Shown here: positions 24,919 through 35,914 of the stretch, piece after piece
Numbering within the stretch: the stretch's first letter is position 1
Layout of the letters: the number at the start of each line of letters is the position of its first letter
Assembly: GCF_902498185.1 (NCBI RefSeq)
Contig: NZ_CABVIX010000004.1
Coordinates: 248,001-312,000 of the forward strand
DNA: 64,000 nt
DNA from: Pseudomonas fluorescens
Lineage (GTDB): Bacteria; Pseudomonadota; Gammaproteobacteria; Pseudomonadales; Pseudomonadaceae
Direction: 5' to 3'
The notes under the pieces: model-generated
What the model saw: only the letters and a program-made list of their open reading frames with translations
What the model was told of the DNA's origin: nothing
The model's database searches: none
Position numbers and translations under genes: made by a program

Positions 24919-26046
24919 TTACTGATCAGGCACTGCTGGGGAAAGCGCGGCGGTACGGATGACCCGCACCACGCGCTCAATATCGTCTTGCTGCAGATCC
25001 GGATAGATCGGCAGGCAAATGACCCGCGCCGCCGCCCTATGCGCGGCCGGCGTGGGGAATGTACGGACGGCGTTCTTGTACACCGCCATTTCAGTGACCA
25101 ACGGATAGAAATACCGCCGGGCGAAGATGTTTTGTGCTTTCAAGCATTCGTAGAGCGCATCACGGGTTATCCCATAGCGCTCGTCGACCAGAATCGGGAA
25201 GTACGCATAATTGGCCGAGTAGTCTTCAGCGCTGGGCAGGCACTGGATCCCCTCTATACCCCTGAGATGAGCGCGGTACTGGCGATCAATTTCCCGGCGG
25301 CGCTGCAGGGCCTGCTCGACATGATTCAGCTGGACCAGGCCAAAGGCGGCGTTGATCTCGCTCATCTTGCCGTTGATACCGACCGTCATGACGGTGGTCT
25401 CGTCTACAAAACCGAAGTTGCGCAGTTGGTCGATGTGCTGTTTCACCTCCAGCGTCGGGCTGATGATCGCGCCGCCTTCGAAGGTGTTGAAAACCTTGGT
25501 GGCGTGCAGGCTGAGCACGCTCAGATCGCCATGACGCAGAATGCTGCCGCCTGAATCATTGACACCGAACGCATGGGCAGCGTCATACAGCACGCGCAGC
25601 CCATGCTTGTCGGCGATGGCCTGGATGGCCTCGACATCACAAGGGCAGCCGTAGCAATGCACTGGCATGATCGCCGTGGTACGGGGAGTGATCGCCGCTT
25701 CGATCTTCGCCGGATCGATGTTGAAGGTGCGCGGGTCAATATCGACAAATACCGGGGTCAGGCGATTCCAAACCAGGGCATGCGGCGTCGCCACGAAGGT
25801 ATAGGGCGTGGTGATCACTTCCTCCTGGATGCCCAGCGCTTGCAATGCGGTGATCAACGCGGTCGTGCCGTTGTTGAACAGCGACAGGTAGGGCACGCCA
25901 AGAAAACGCGCCAACGACTCTTCCAGCTCTTCATGGAACGGCCCGTTGTTGGTCAGGCGCTTGCTCTGCCAGATCTGCTCCAGATACGGAAGAAATTCTT
26001 CCAGTGGAGGCAGCAGCGGGCTGGTCACCGTGATCAGTTTTTCCAT
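24919..26046 (-). CDS. DegT/DnrJ/EryC1 sugar aminotransferase, VioA-like
   Basis: A 375-residue PLP-dependent nucleotide-sugar aminotransferase. The PLP lysine is K184 in LHATKVFNTFEGGA, with D155 in LYDAAHAFG. The N-terminus MEKLITVTSPLLPPLEEFLPYL and LTNNGPFH closely recall VioA, which makes dTDP-4-amino-4,6-dideoxyglucose (dTDP-viosamine) from the dTDP-4-keto sugar of the rhamnose pathway. First gene of the eight-gene cassette; about 200 bp of non-coding DNA separates it from bkdR. I assign the VioA-like function with good but not full confidence, since 3- and 4-aminotransferases are hard to tell apart by eye. Confidence 0.88.
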   Translation of the reverse strand: MEKLITVTSPLLPPLEEFLPYLEQIWQSKRLTNNGPFHEELEESLARFLGVPYLSLFNNGTTALITALQALGIQEEVITTPYTFVATPHALVWNRLTPVFVDIDPRTFNIDPAKIEAAITPRTTAIMPVHCYGCPCDVEAIQAIADKHGLRVLYDAAHAFGVNDSGGSILRHGDLSVLSLHATKVFNTFEGGAIISPTLEVKQHIDQLRNFGFVDETTVMTVGINGKMSEINAAFGLVQLNHVEQALQRRREIDRQYRAHLRGIEGIQCLPSAEDYSANYAYFPILVDERYGITRDALYECLKAQNIFARRYFYPLVTEMAVYKNAVRTFPTPAAHRAAARVICLPIYPDLQQDDIERVVRVIRTAALSPAVPDQ

Positions 26047-26248
26047 TCGCGCAAGCTTCTCAGTGCGTACTCTAATGAGTGGGTGCCCATCCTATCCGCC
26101 GGCCGTACAAGGCCGGTGACCGCGCCATGCAGTGGTGTCAGTAAATCGACGCTCACCCAGGCACTGAGCAACAAAGCAATAAGCAGGCCAGCCGCTACAG
26201 GCGCCAAACCGGCAGGGCTGATCGTGGTCAGATCTAGGCGCAGGGCAA

Positions 26249-26734
26249 CTATCCCCGCAATGTCATCCCATTGACCGGCAACGGCAGCGCCGTCTTGTAG
26301 CGCACCTGCTTGAGGGCAAAGCTGGAGCGGATGTTCGCCACCCCGGGGAGGCGCGTGAGGTAGTCGAGAAAGCGTTCCAGCGCCTGGATGCTGGGCAGCA
26401 GCACGCGCAGCAGGTAGTCGGGGTCGCCAGTCATGAGGTAGCACTCCATCACTTCCGGGCGTTCTGCGATCTCTTCCTCGAAGCGGTGCAGCGACTGCTC
26501 GACCTGCTTCTCGAGGCTGACATGGATGAACACGTTCACGTCCAGCCCCAGCACCTCGGGTGACAGCAGCGTCACCTGCTGGCGAATCACCCCGAGCTCT
26601 TCCATGGCCTTGACCCGGTTGAAACAGGGCGTGGGCGAGAGGTTGACCGAGCGGGCCAGCTCGGCGTTGGTGATACGGGCGTTCTCCTGCAGGCTGTTAA
26701 GAATGCCGATATCCGTGCGATCGAGTTTTCGCAT
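26249..26734 (-). CDS. bkdR: Lrp-family activator of the bkd operon, BkdR
   Basis: BkdR is the Lrp/AsnC-type regulator that activates bkd in response to branched-chain amino acids. The 161-residue protein has an N-terminal HTH ([44 protein letters not shown]) and a C-terminal RAM/ligand-binding domain with [18 protein letters not shown]. It is divergent from bkdAA over a 197-bp AT-rich gap, the same arrangement as in P. putida. The cassette upstream of it in the window is on the same strand, downstream of bkdR. Confidence 0.95.
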   Translation of the reverse strand: MRKLDRTDIGILNSLQENARITNAELARSVNLSPTPCFNRVKAMEELGVIRQQVTLLSPEVLGLDVNVFIHVSLEKQVEQSLHRFEEEIAERPEVMECYLMTGDPDYLLRVLLPSIQALERFLDYLTRLPGVANIRSSFALKQVRYKTALPLPVNGMTLRG

Positions 26735-28164
<1,430 letters not shown>

Positions 28165-28165
28165 G

Positions 28166-29224
28166 ATGAACGACCACAACAGCAGCATCGACCTGGACAC
28201 CGCCATGACCACCACCACCATGACCATGATCCAGGCCTTGCGCTCGGCCATGGATGTGATGCTCGAACGCGATGACAATGTCGTGGTGTACGGCCAGGAC
28301 GTGGGTTACTTCGGTGGCGTGTTCCGCTGTACCGAAGGCCTGCAGGCCAAGTACGGCAAGTCGCGCGTGTTCGACGCGCCGATCTCCGAAAGCGGCATCG
28401 TCGGCACTGCCGTCGGCATGGGCGCCTATGGCCTGCGCCCGGTGGTGGAGATCCAGTTCGCCGACTACTTCTATCCCGCCTCCGACCAGATCGTCTCCGA
28501 GATGGCGCGCCTGCGCTACCGCTCGGCCGGCGAGTTCATTTCGCCCCTGACCCTGCGCATGCCCTGCGGGGGCGGCATCTATGGCGGCCAGACCCACAGC
28601 CAGAGCCCGGAGGCCATGTTCACCCAGGTCTGCGGCTTGCGCACGGTGATGCCGTCCAATCCCTACGACGCCAAGGGCCTGCTGATCGCCTCGATCGAAA
28701 ACGACGACCCGGTGATCTTCCTGGAGCCCAAGCGTCTGTACAACGGCCCCTTCGACGGCCACCACGACCGTCCGGTGACGCCATGGTCGAAGCACCCGGC
28801 CAGCGCTGTCCCGGATGGCTACTACACCGTGCCGCTGGACAAGGCCGCCATTACCCGGCCGGGCAATGACGTGACGGTGCTGACCTATGGCACCACCGTC
28901 TACGTTGCCCAGGTCGCCGCCGAGGAAACCGGCGTCGACGCCGAAGTCATCGACCTGCGCAGCCTCTGGCCGCTGGACCTTGAAACGATCGTCGAGTCGG
29001 TGAAAAAGACCGGCCGCTGTGTGGTGGTCCACGAAGCCACGCGCACCTGCGGTTTCGGCGCCGAGCTGGTGGCACTGGTGCAGGAGCACTGCTTCCACCA
29101 CCTCGAGGCCCCGATCGAGCGGGTCACTGGTTGGGACACGCCCTACCCCCACGCGCAGGAATGGGCCTATTTCCCAGGTCCATCGCGGGTGGGCGCGGCA
29201 TTGAAACGGGTCATGGAGGTCTGA
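28166..29224 (+). CDS. bkdAB: Branched-chain keto-acid dehydrogenase E1 beta subunit
   Basis: E1 beta pairs with E1 alpha to form the ThDP active site. The ATG at 28166 lies 1 bp past the bkdAA stop and gives 352 residues, starting MNDHNSSIDL. Motifs include VVYGQDVGYFGGVFRCTEGL, APISESGIVGTAVGMGAYGLRPVVEIQFADY, MPCGGGIYGGQTHSQSPEA, and a C-terminal transketolase domain ending VTGWDTPYPHAQEWAYFPG. Second gene of the bkd operon. Confidence 0.97.
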   Translation: MNDHNSSIDLDTAMTTTTMTMIQALRSAMDVMLERDDNVVVYGQDVGYFGGVFRCTEGLQAKYGKSRVFDAPISESGIVGTAVGMGAYGLRPVVEIQFADYFYPASDQIVSEMARLRYRSAGEFISPLTLRMPCGGGIYGGQTHSQSPEAMFTQVCGLRTVMPSNPYDAKGLLIASIENDDPVIFLEPKRLYNGPFDGHHDRPVTPWSKHPASAVPDGYYTVPLDKAAITRPGNDVTVLTYGTTVYVAQVAAEETGVDAEVIDLRSLWPLDLETIVESVKKTGRCVVVHEATRTCGFGAELVALVQEHCFHHLEAPIERVTGWDTPYPHAQEWAYFPGPSRVGAALKRVMEV

Positions 29225-30496
29225 ATGGGCACGCACGTCATCAAGATGCCGGACATCGGCGAAGGCATCGCGCAGGTCGAACTGGTTGAGTGGTTCGTCA
29301 AGGTCGGCGACATCGTCAGCGAAGACCAGGTAGTAGCCGATGTCATGACCGACAAGGCCACGGTCGAGATCCCGTCGCCGGTCAGCGGCAAGGTCCTGGC
29401 CCTGGGCGGCCAGCCGGGTGAAGTCATGGCGGTCGGCAGCGAGCTGATCCGCATCGAAGTCGAAGGCAGCGGCAACCAGCGGGAAACGTCGGCGGCCAAG
29501 CCGCTCGAGGTTGCGCCGGCACAGGCCCCGTCCCCGGCAGCGGCGGCATCTGCCCCGGCACCCGTAGTGACCGCACCGTCGAGCACCTACGCCGCACCCG
29601 ATATCGTCCCGCGCGAGGCCAGCGAACGTCCCTTGGCCTCCCCCGCAGTGCGCAAGCGCGCGCTGGATGCCGGTATCGAGCTGCGTTATGTGCATGGCAG
29701 CGGTCCCGCCGGACGCATCCTGCATGAAGACCTCGATGCCTTCATCAGCCAGCCCCAGCGCACCAGCGCCTCGGCCCCAGCCGGCTACGCCCGCCGCAGC
29801 GACAGCGAACAGATCCCGGTGATCGGCCTGCGCCGCAAGATCGCCCAGCGCATGCAGGATGCCAAGCGCCGCGTGGCGCATTTCAGCTACGTCGAGGAAA
29901 TCGACGTCACCGCTCTTGAGGAGCTACGCCAGCACCTCAACAGACAATGGGGCGAGCGCCGAGGCAAGCTTACCCTGCTGCCGTTCCTGGTACGCGCCAT
30001 GGTCGTCGCCCTGCGCGATTTCCCACAGATCAACGCCACCTACGACGACGAAGCCCAGGTCATCACCCGCCACGGCGCCGTGCACGTCGGTATCGCCACC
30101 CAGGGCGACAATGGTCTGATGGTGCCGGTGCTGCGCCATGCCGAGGCCGGCACCCTGTGGAGCAACGCGGGCGAAATCACCCGCCTGGCCCACGCCGCGC
30201 GCAGCAACAAGGCCAGCCGCGAGGAACTGTCCGGTTCGACCATCACCCTTACCAGCCTCGGCGCGCTCGGCGGCATCGCCAGCACACCCGTGGTCAACAC
30301 CCCGGAAGTCGCCATCGTCGGCGTCAACCGCATGGTCGAGCGGCCGATGGTGATCGACGGCCAGATCGTCGTGCGCAAGATGATGAACCTGTCCAGCTCG
30401 TTCGATCACCGGGTGGTCGACGGCATGGACGCCGCCTGCTTCATCCAGGCCGTGCGCGGCCTGCTGGAACAACCCGCCTGCCTGTTTGTGGAGTGA
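29225..30496 (+). CDS. bkdB: Branched-chain keto-acid dehydrogenase E2 (dihydrolipoyl acyltransferase)
   Basis: E2 carries the acyl group on lipoyl-lysine and passes it to CoA; it forms the core of the complex. The 423-residue product has one lipoyl domain (residues 3-78; lipoylated K44 in [10 protein letters not shown]), a Pro/Ala linker, a peripheral-subunit-binding domain at about 138-172 ([27 protein letters not shown]), and the catalytic domain to the end, with catalytic H395 and D399 in [11 protein letters not shown]. It begins immediately after the bkdAB stop and ends 2 bp before lpdV. Confidence 0.97.
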   Translation: MGTHVIKMPDIGEGIAQVELVEWFVKVGDIVSEDQVVADVMTDKATVEIPSPVSGKVLALGGQPGEVMAVGSELIRIEVEGSGNQRETSAAKPLEVAPAQAPSPAAAASAPAPVVTAPSSTYAAPDIVPREASERPLASPAVRKRALDAGIELRYVHGSGPAGRILHEDLDAFISQPQRTSASAPAGYARRSDSEQIPVIGLRRKIAQRMQDAKRRVAHFSYVEEIDVTALEELRQHLNRQWGERRGKLTLLPFLVRAMVVALRDFPQINATYDDEAQVITRHGAVHVGIATQGDNGLMVPVLRHAEAGTLWSNAGEITRLAHAARSNKASREELSGSTITLTSLGALGGIASTPVVNTPEVAIVGVNRMVERPMVIDGQIVVRKMMNLSSSFDHRVVDGMDAACFIQAVRGLLEQPACLFVE

Positions 30497-30498
30497 TC

Positions 30499-31875
30499 AT
30501 GCAACCGACCTTGAATACCACGCTGCTGATCATTGGCGGCGGCCCTGGCGGCTACGTGGCCGCCATTCGTGCCGGGCAACTGGGGATTCCCACCGTGCTG
30601 GTCGAAGGCCAGGCGCTGGGCGGCACCTGCCTGAACGTGGGCTGCATTCCGTCCAAGGCGCTGATTCATGTGGCCGAGCAGTTTCACCAGATGAGCCACG
30701 CGTCGAGTCTCGGCATCAGCGTCTCGTCACCGCGCCTGGAGATCGGCCAGAGCATCGCCTGGAAAGACGGCATCGTTGACCGGCTGACCAGCGGCGTGGC
30801 AGCCCTGTTGAAAAAGCACGGCGTGCAGGTGATCCATGGCTGGGCGAAGATCGTCGACGGCAAGAGCGTCGAGGTCGACGGACAGCGGATCCAGTGCGAG
30901 CACCTGTTGCTGGCGACGGGCTCCAGCAGCGTCGAATTGCCGACGCTGCCTGTGGGCGGACCGGTCATCTCCTCCACCGAAGCACTGGCGCCGGACAGCC
31001 TGCCCAAGCATCTGGTCGTGGTGGGTGGCGGGTACATCGGCCTCGAGCTGGGCATTGCCTATCGCAAGCTGGGCGTCGCGGTCAGCGTGGTCGAAGCTCG
31101 CGAGCGTATCTTGCCGACCTATGACAGCGAATTGACGCAGCCCGTGGCCGAGTCGATCAACAAGCTCGGCATCCAGCTGTACCTGGGCCACAGCGTAGAA
31201 GGCTTCGAGCCTGAGGCGCAGTGCCTGCTTGCACGGAACAGTGACGGCGAGCAGGTACGCCTGGAGACCGACCGCGTGCTGGTGGCCGTCGGCCGCCGCC
31301 CGCGCACCCAAGGCTTCAACCTCGAGAGCCTGTCCCTGAAGATGAACGGCGCCGCCGTGGCCATCGACGAGCGCTGCCAGACCAGCATGCGCAACGTCTG
31401 GGCCATCGGCGACCTGGCTGGCGAACCCATGCTGGCCCACCGCGCCATGGCGCAAGGCGAGATGGTCGCTGAGATCATCGCCGGCAAGGCACGGCGGTTC
31501 GAGCCCACGGCGATTGCCGCGGTCTGTTTCACCGATCCTGAGGTCGTGGTAGTGGGCAAGACACCCGAACAGGTGCAGGCCATCGGGCTGGACTGCATCG
31601 TCAGCCAGTTCCCGTTTGCGGCCAATGGCCGGGCAATGACGCTGGAATCGAAGAGCGGCTTCGTGCGAGTCGTGGCGCGGCGGGACAACCACCTGATCCT
31701 CGGGTGGCAGGCGGTCGGGGTTGGCGTATCGGAACTTGCTACTGCCTTTGGCCAATCGCTGGAAATGGGGGCATGTCTGCAAGACGTTGCCGGCACCATT
31801 CATGCGCACCCGACGCTGGGTGAGGCGGTGCAGGAAGCAGCGTTGCGGGCGTTGGGGCACGCATTGCACATTTGA
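30499..31875 (+). CDS. lpdV: Dihydrolipoamide dehydrogenase of the bkd complex (LPD-Val)
   Basis: LpdV is the E3 specific to the branched-chain complex: it reoxidises dihydrolipoamide with FAD and passes electrons to NAD. The 458-residue product has the FAD motif [16 protein letters not shown] at 11-26, the redox disulfide C44/C49 ([13 protein letters not shown]), the NAD motif [13 protein letters not shown], and the active-site His-Glu pair H437...E442 in HAHPTLGE. Last gene of bkd, followed within 25 bp by a strong terminator. Confidence 0.97.
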   Translation: MQPTLNTTLLIIGGGPGGYVAAIRAGQLGIPTVLVEGQALGGTCLNVGCIPSKALIHVAEQFHQMSHASSLGISVSSPRLEIGQSIAWKDGIVDRLTSGVAALLKKHGVQVIHGWAKIVDGKSVEVDGQRIQCEHLLLATGSSSVELPTLPVGGPVISSTEALAPDSLPKHLVVVGGGYIGLELGIAYRKLGVAVSVVEARERILPTYDSELTQPVAESINKLGIQLYLGHSVEGFEPEAQCLLARNSDGEQVRLETDRVLVAVGRRPRTQGFNLESLSLKMNGAAVAIDERCQTSMRNVWAIGDLAGEPMLAHRAMAQGEMVAEIIAGKARRFEPTAIAAVCFTDPEVVVVGKTPEQVQAIGLDCIVSQFPFAANGRAMTLESKSGFVRVVARRDNHLILGWQAVGVGVSELATAFGQSLEMGACLQDVAGTIHAHPTLGEAVQEAALRALGHALHI

Positions 31876-31897
31876 GCCTGAGCGTTGTGGTAGATCT

Positions 31898-31926
31898 GAC
31901 CCGTTGCCTGCAACGGGTCTTTTTTT
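31898..31926 (+). terminator. Rho-independent terminator of the bkd operon
   Basis: A perfect 9-bp stem (GACCCGTTG / CAACGGGTC) with a CCTG loop is followed by seven T residues. It ends the lpdV transcript. Confidence 0.93.
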
Positions 31927-32064
31927 GTTCGCCTATCGGGCTCACGCGATCAGATTGCCAGCGCTGAAGGCCGCTTTCTTCCATAAATGACTACTAAGTA
32001 GGTGCCATCAAATTGGCATTACCGTAGACTTGCGCGCTTTTATGTAAATGCAAGGGAATGTTTC

Positions 32065-34308
32065 ATGGGAGTAATGGCCTTCACCAGGTCGCGTCTGCTG
32101 CGGATGACGGCAAGCGTCACACTGGTTTCTTTCTTGTCTGGATGCCTTCCGGGTAACCTCAAAAGCGGTGCGGACTCGCTGCACGGTTCGGCCAAAAGCC
32201 TCTCCAGCAGCACCGGCAATCTACTGGCCAGCCTCGGCGGCCCCAACACCGCGCTGGGCAGCCTGGCCGACGCCACCGGCATCGCCCTGCCAGGCGTACG
32301 CAAGGGCGGCGAACTGCGCCAGTGGACGACAGGCGATCAGGCGTCCGCCGAGCGCGCCCGCACCGCGTTCCGGGGCGGCGCCCTCGACGACCTGCCGGTG
32401 TATGACCCGCTCAAATCGGGCGAGGCCCAGCGCTACGCGCAGCAGATCGCGCAGATCAACGCCAAGTACCAAGGCCGCACCGACCTCACCCCCGACGAGA
32501 TGCTCGAGGTTGGCAAGACCGTCGTGCCGCTGGTGCGTTACCTGGTCAAAAGCCGCGCCTACCAAGCCAGCAAAGCCAGCAAAGGCAAGGTCACCGGCAG
32601 CAATCAAGGCAACGCCAGCGTCCTCATCCCGGCAGGCTCCACGGTTGAAATGGTCGCCTTGAGCTATTGCAACGACCTCGGCCTGCCCGCCCCCTGGCGT
32701 GGTGAAAAACTGCACCTGCGCTCCTCGGCCGACTACATGCCGTCCGACCTGTATCCGCTCTACAAGGCGCTGCACGGCTACGCCGCCAGCCATCCCGCCG
32801 CGCATTACCAGATGCAGGGCATGGTGTGGTGGCTGCGTAACGGCACCTGCGACCTCAAGACCCTGAGCGACGCGCAGAAGCGCATGATCGACACCGCCGT
32901 CCCTGGCGGCATGCAGCAACTGAGCAGCTACTGCCTGACCAAGCAGACCCGCGACAAGGTGCTCTCGATCGCCAAGAACTACATCCCCGCCGGCGCCGGC
33001 TCGATGATTGGCCAGTACCAGCAGTTCATGGCCCAGGCCAACGACCTGCAGGCCAAGGCCGATACCTTCCTCAACGCCGACCTCAGCAACCCTTCGGACA
33101 TTCTCAAGCTTGCGCAAACCGCAGGTTTCAGGCCCAGCAACAGCGTCGGCAACCTGCTCGCCAACCCTTACCTGCGCCAAGCCCTGCCGGTACTGAAAAA
33201 GTCCGGCATGGCCAGCGCCCTTACACCGTCCTCCATCGACGACAAGGCCGTCGCCACCACGCTCGGCGTCATGGAAGAGCTCGGCCGCCAGCTGGGCGAA
33301 CAGGCCGGGGAGGACCGCGGGAGCCTCGCCAACTACAGCGAGCTGGCCGACGGCCTGTACGCCGATGTCCAGCACCAGGGCGGCGCCAGCCATGTGTTCG
33401 TCAAGGTGCGCAATGATTCGGCCCGGGACCAGGTCGTCACCGGCAGCGACTTCGTCCTCAGCTCGGTGAACGACGGCAAGGGCGCCCACGCCACCTATAC
33501 GCCGACCCAACGCCTGAGTATCGGGCCGATGCAGCCTACCAAGGTGTATCCGAACGAGGCGGACGCTGACCGGCGCTATTCACCTGCCATGGCGAAAGCG
33601 GCCGAACAGTTGCTCAAAGGCTTGAAGGGTGACTACACCCTGAAGAATGACAACTACGCCCAGCAAGCGCGTGACAAGTGCCAGGAAAAGCAGCAGGCCA
33701 ATCCCGGCAGCGAAGGGATTCGCTATGGGGACCTGGGGCTGGGGATCATCCGCGATGTGGTGCAGACCGTGCCCGTGGTGGGCAACGTCCTCTACGCTTA
33801 CACAGCGCTCACCGGCAAGGACTGGATGACCGGCACGCCGGTATCGAACACCGACCGTCTTATCGCAGGCATTTCCGCCGCTATTCCTGTGGCAGCATTT
33901 AGTGGCGCTGCCCGGGGTGCGGTGTTGGCGGGGCGTTCGATCAAGGGCGTTTGGACGACCTCGAACAAGGCATACGACAGAGCCGGGAGCCTGGCCTATG
34001 TCGTCTCAGGCGGCATCAAGACAGCCGAAGGGGTCGTCGCCTACTCGGGCGATGATGCGTGCGCTGCGTGGGGGGCCGGCGCTGCGGCAGTCGCCAACTA
34101 TGGCTGCGCGGGCATTGTCAAAAGTTGCGCAGCGTTTACCGGGGTGATGTCGGCGATTGGCAATTTGCCCAACACCCGCGCCGCGACTGAGGACGAACTA
34201 TTGCGCGAGGCTGCCTCGCGGCTGGAATATGCCCTGGCGCCACCCGCGAGCAAGCCGTCAGCCTGGCAGCCAGAGATTTTCAAGACTGGGCTGAATCTTT
34301 TCAAATGA
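32065..34308 (+). CDS. Large lipoprotein with pre-toxin TG-like segment
   Basis: A 747-residue protein of uncertain role. ATG 32065 follows AAGGGA by eight bases. The N-terminus is a type II signal peptide (RSRLLRMTASVTLVSFLSGC) with lipobox LSGC and lipidated C27. A large, mostly helical region follows (Cys-containing patches VALSYCNDLGLPAPWRGEKL and MVWWLRNGTCDL, SSYCLTKQ). Residues about 555-630 (GDLGLGIIRDVVQTVPVVGN, YTALTGKDWMTGTPVSNTDR, then an Ala/Gly-rich hydrophobic stretch) look like the pre-toxin 'TG' module found just before toxin domains in polymorphic toxins. About 115 residues remain after it, with three Cys (DDACAAWGAG, NYGCAGIVKSCAAF). No immunity-like gene follows on either side. 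It may instead be an envelope protein that borrowed the module. Confidence 0.7.
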   Translation: MGVMAFTRSRLLRMTASVTLVSFLSGCLPGNLKSGADSLHGSAKSLSSSTGNLLASLGGPNTALGSLADATGIALPGVRKGGELRQWTTGDQASAERARTAFRGGALDDLPVYDPLKSGEAQRYAQQIAQINAKYQGRTDLTPDEMLEVGKTVVPLVRYLVKSRAYQASKASKGKVTGSNQGNASVLIPAGSTVEMVALSYCNDLGLPAPWRGEKLHLRSSADYMPSDLYPLYKALHGYAASHPAAHYQMQGMVWWLRNGTCDLKTLSDAQKRMIDTAVPGGMQQLSSYCLTKQTRDKVLSIAKNYIPAGAGSMIGQYQQFMAQANDLQAKADTFLNADLSNPSDILKLAQTAGFRPSNSVGNLLANPYLRQALPVLKKSGMASALTPSSIDDKAVATTLGVMEELGRQLGEQAGEDRGSLANYSELADGLYADVQHQGGASHVFVKVRNDSARDQVVTGSDFVLSSVNDGKGAHATYTPTQRLSIGPMQPTKVYPNEADADRRYSPAMAKAAEQLLKGLKGDYTLKNDNYAQQARDKCQEKQQANPGSEGIRYGDLGLGIIRDVVQTVPVVGNVLYAYTALTGKDWMTGTPVSNTDRLIAGISAAIPVAAFSGAARGAVLAGRSIKGVWTTSNKAYDRAGSLAYVVSGGIKTAEGVVAYSGDDACAAWGAGAAAVANYGCAGIVKSCAAFTGVMSAIGNLPNTRAATEDELLREAASRLEYALAPPASKPSAWQPEIFKTGLNLFK

Positions 34309-34343
34309 GGCTGGCCTACTTTCAGTTTGCATAGGCACATGAC

Positions 34344-34904
34344 ATGGACAGGCTGGACGAAAACGCTGCGTTGTTGATCATTGACCTGCAGAAGGGTATC
34401 CAGGATCCCAAGACGGGCAGACGCAACAATCCCGATGCAGAGCGACAGGTCGAAGCACTGCTGAACGCCTGGAGAACTACCCATCGCCCAGTCGTCCATG
34501 TCCGCCACATCTCGCGGTCACCGCAATCGGTGTTCTGGCCCGGGCAGCCGGGATGCGAATTCCAGGACGCATTCCAGCCATTGGCGGATGAGCACGTGAT
34601 CGAAAAAAATGTCCCGGATGCCTTCGCCGCGTCCGGTCTGGAGCGCTGGCTGCTGGTCCGGTCAATCCGGCAAGTGGTTATCGTGGGCGCCGCGACCAAC
34701 AACTCGGTGGAGTCCACGGCCCGAACCGGCGGTAATCTCGGATTCGACGTGGTGGTGGTTGCGGATGCGACCTACACCTTCGATCTCATCGACCTGACTG
34801 GGCGCCCATGGCGTGCGGAGGATGTGCATGTGTTGTCGCTGAGCAACCTCGCGATAGACTACGCCAGGGTGGTCGAGGCAGCGGACTTGCTCATTGCGGT
34901 ATAG
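34344..34904 (+). CDS. Isochorismatase-fold hydrolase homologue lacking the catalytic Cys
   Basis: A 186-residue cysteine-hydrolase (isochorismatase-like) fold protein. D14 (LLIIDLQKGIQ) and K88 (IEKNVPDAF) of the usual Asp-Lys-Cys triad are present, but the nucleophile position in GAATNNSVESTAR is Ser121 instead of Cys. GGNLGFDVVVVADATYTFD follows, as in the nicotinamidase/YcaC-like groups. It may hydrolyse ester-like substrates by the isochorismatase route, which does not need a Cys, or be catalytically altered. It starts 35 bp after the lipoprotein gene and 67 bp before a LysR gene. Confidence 0.82.
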   Translation: MDRLDENAALLIIDLQKGIQDPKTGRRNNPDAERQVEALLNAWRTTHRPVVHVRHISRSPQSVFWPGQPGCEFQDAFQPLADEHVIEKNVPDAFAASGLERWLLVRSIRQVVIVGAATNNSVESTARTGGNLGFDVVVVADATYTFDLIDLTGRPWRAEDVHVLSLSNLAIDYARVVEAADLLIAV

Positions 34905-34971
34905 GCCCCCGCAGAAAAAGCTTTGTAAATATTTCTCGCCATGTTCAGGCGTTTGAAAAAGGCACTGCTGC

Positions 34972-35823
34972 ATGTTCGATTGGGAAGACCTTCGCTATTT
35001 CTCCGCCTTCGTTGCCGCAGGCTCTCTGTCGGCGGCCGCGAAAGGGCTGGGTGTCGACCACGCGACCATCGCGCGGCGGATCTCATCGCTGGAGACTTCC
35101 CTCAGCCTCAAGCTCGTCGACCGCCGCCCAAGGGCCTACGCCCTCACCGATCAAGGCCGGCGGGTCGCGGAGTTCGCCGACCAGATGAGCATGTCGTCAT
35201 TCGCCCTCGAGCACTTCGCAAACTCAGGCCAGCAACAGGTCGAGGGTGAAGTCGTGCTGTCCGCGCCCCCTGCCCTCCTGGGCAGCATGATCGCCCGGCG
35301 CCTGGCCGATCTCTACGCGCGCTACCCACTACTGCGCCTCAAGCTGGTAGGCAGCAAGTCGCGGGCTTCCCTGGCACGGCGCGAAGCCGATATCGCGATC
35401 AGTCTGTCACGGCCGACCGAGCCTACGCTGGTGGCCAGCTTGCTGGGTCTGCTGGAGTACCGACTTTACGCCTGCGCCGCCTACCTGCGCACCCGCGATC
35501 TGCCGGTCTACATCGGTTATGACGAGTCCCAGGCAAAATCCCCTCAGCAGCGATGGCTGAATCTACAGGCCGCCGGCCGTCCGTTCGCGCTGCAAAGCAA
35601 CGACCTGCGCATCCAGGCCCAGGCCGCCGCCGGCGGTGTGGGCATCGCCTGCCTCCCGGCGTTCATGGCGCAGGAGTACGGTCTGGAGCCAGCCCGCGAA
35701 CCAGGCGAATCGATGAACATCGAGATCTGGCTGGCCGTGCACGAAGATGTTCGGGACACACCGCGCATCAAAGCCGTGACTGACTTCTTGAACCGCAACG
35801 TGCGCCCTCTCCTGCGGTTGTGA
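34972..35823 (+). CDS. LysR-family transcriptional regulator
   Basis: A 283-residue LTTR: N-terminal winged HTH (DLRYFSAFVAAGSLSAAAKGLGVDHATIARRISSLE, LKLVDRRPRAYALTDQGRR) and a C-terminal co-inducer domain from about residue 90. The effector is unknown. It lies between the isochorismatase-like gene and an aldo/keto reductase gene, all on the plus strand; either could be a target, though LTTRs more often regulate a divergent neighbour, and there is none here. Confidence 0.9.
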   Translation: MFDWEDLRYFSAFVAAGSLSAAAKGLGVDHATIARRISSLETSLSLKLVDRRPRAYALTDQGRRVAEFADQMSMSSFALEHFANSGQQQVEGEVVLSAPPALLGSMIARRLADLYARYPLLRLKLVGSKSRASLARREADIAISLSRPTEPTLVASLLGLLEYRLYACAAYLRTRDLPVYIGYDESQAKSPQQRWLNLQAAGRPFALQSNDLRIQAQAAAGGVGIACLPAFMAQEYGLEPAREPGESMNIEIWLAVHEDVRDTPRIKAVTDFLNRNVRPLLRL

Positions 35824-35914
35824 ATTTTTGCAGGACACGCCTGCATCGATACGGGATTTTCGCTCACCCGAATCAGCGCTAACCTTCTCCCACGATCAAC
35901 GCGAGGAGATAGCG

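Noticed and set aside
26034..26444. A minus-strand frame with a hydrophobic stretch between bkdR and the aminotransferase
   Set aside because: It overlaps bkdR in another frame, has no ribosome-binding site, and only ~60 residues lie outside bkdR. I regard the 26047-26248 gap as the cassette promoter region.
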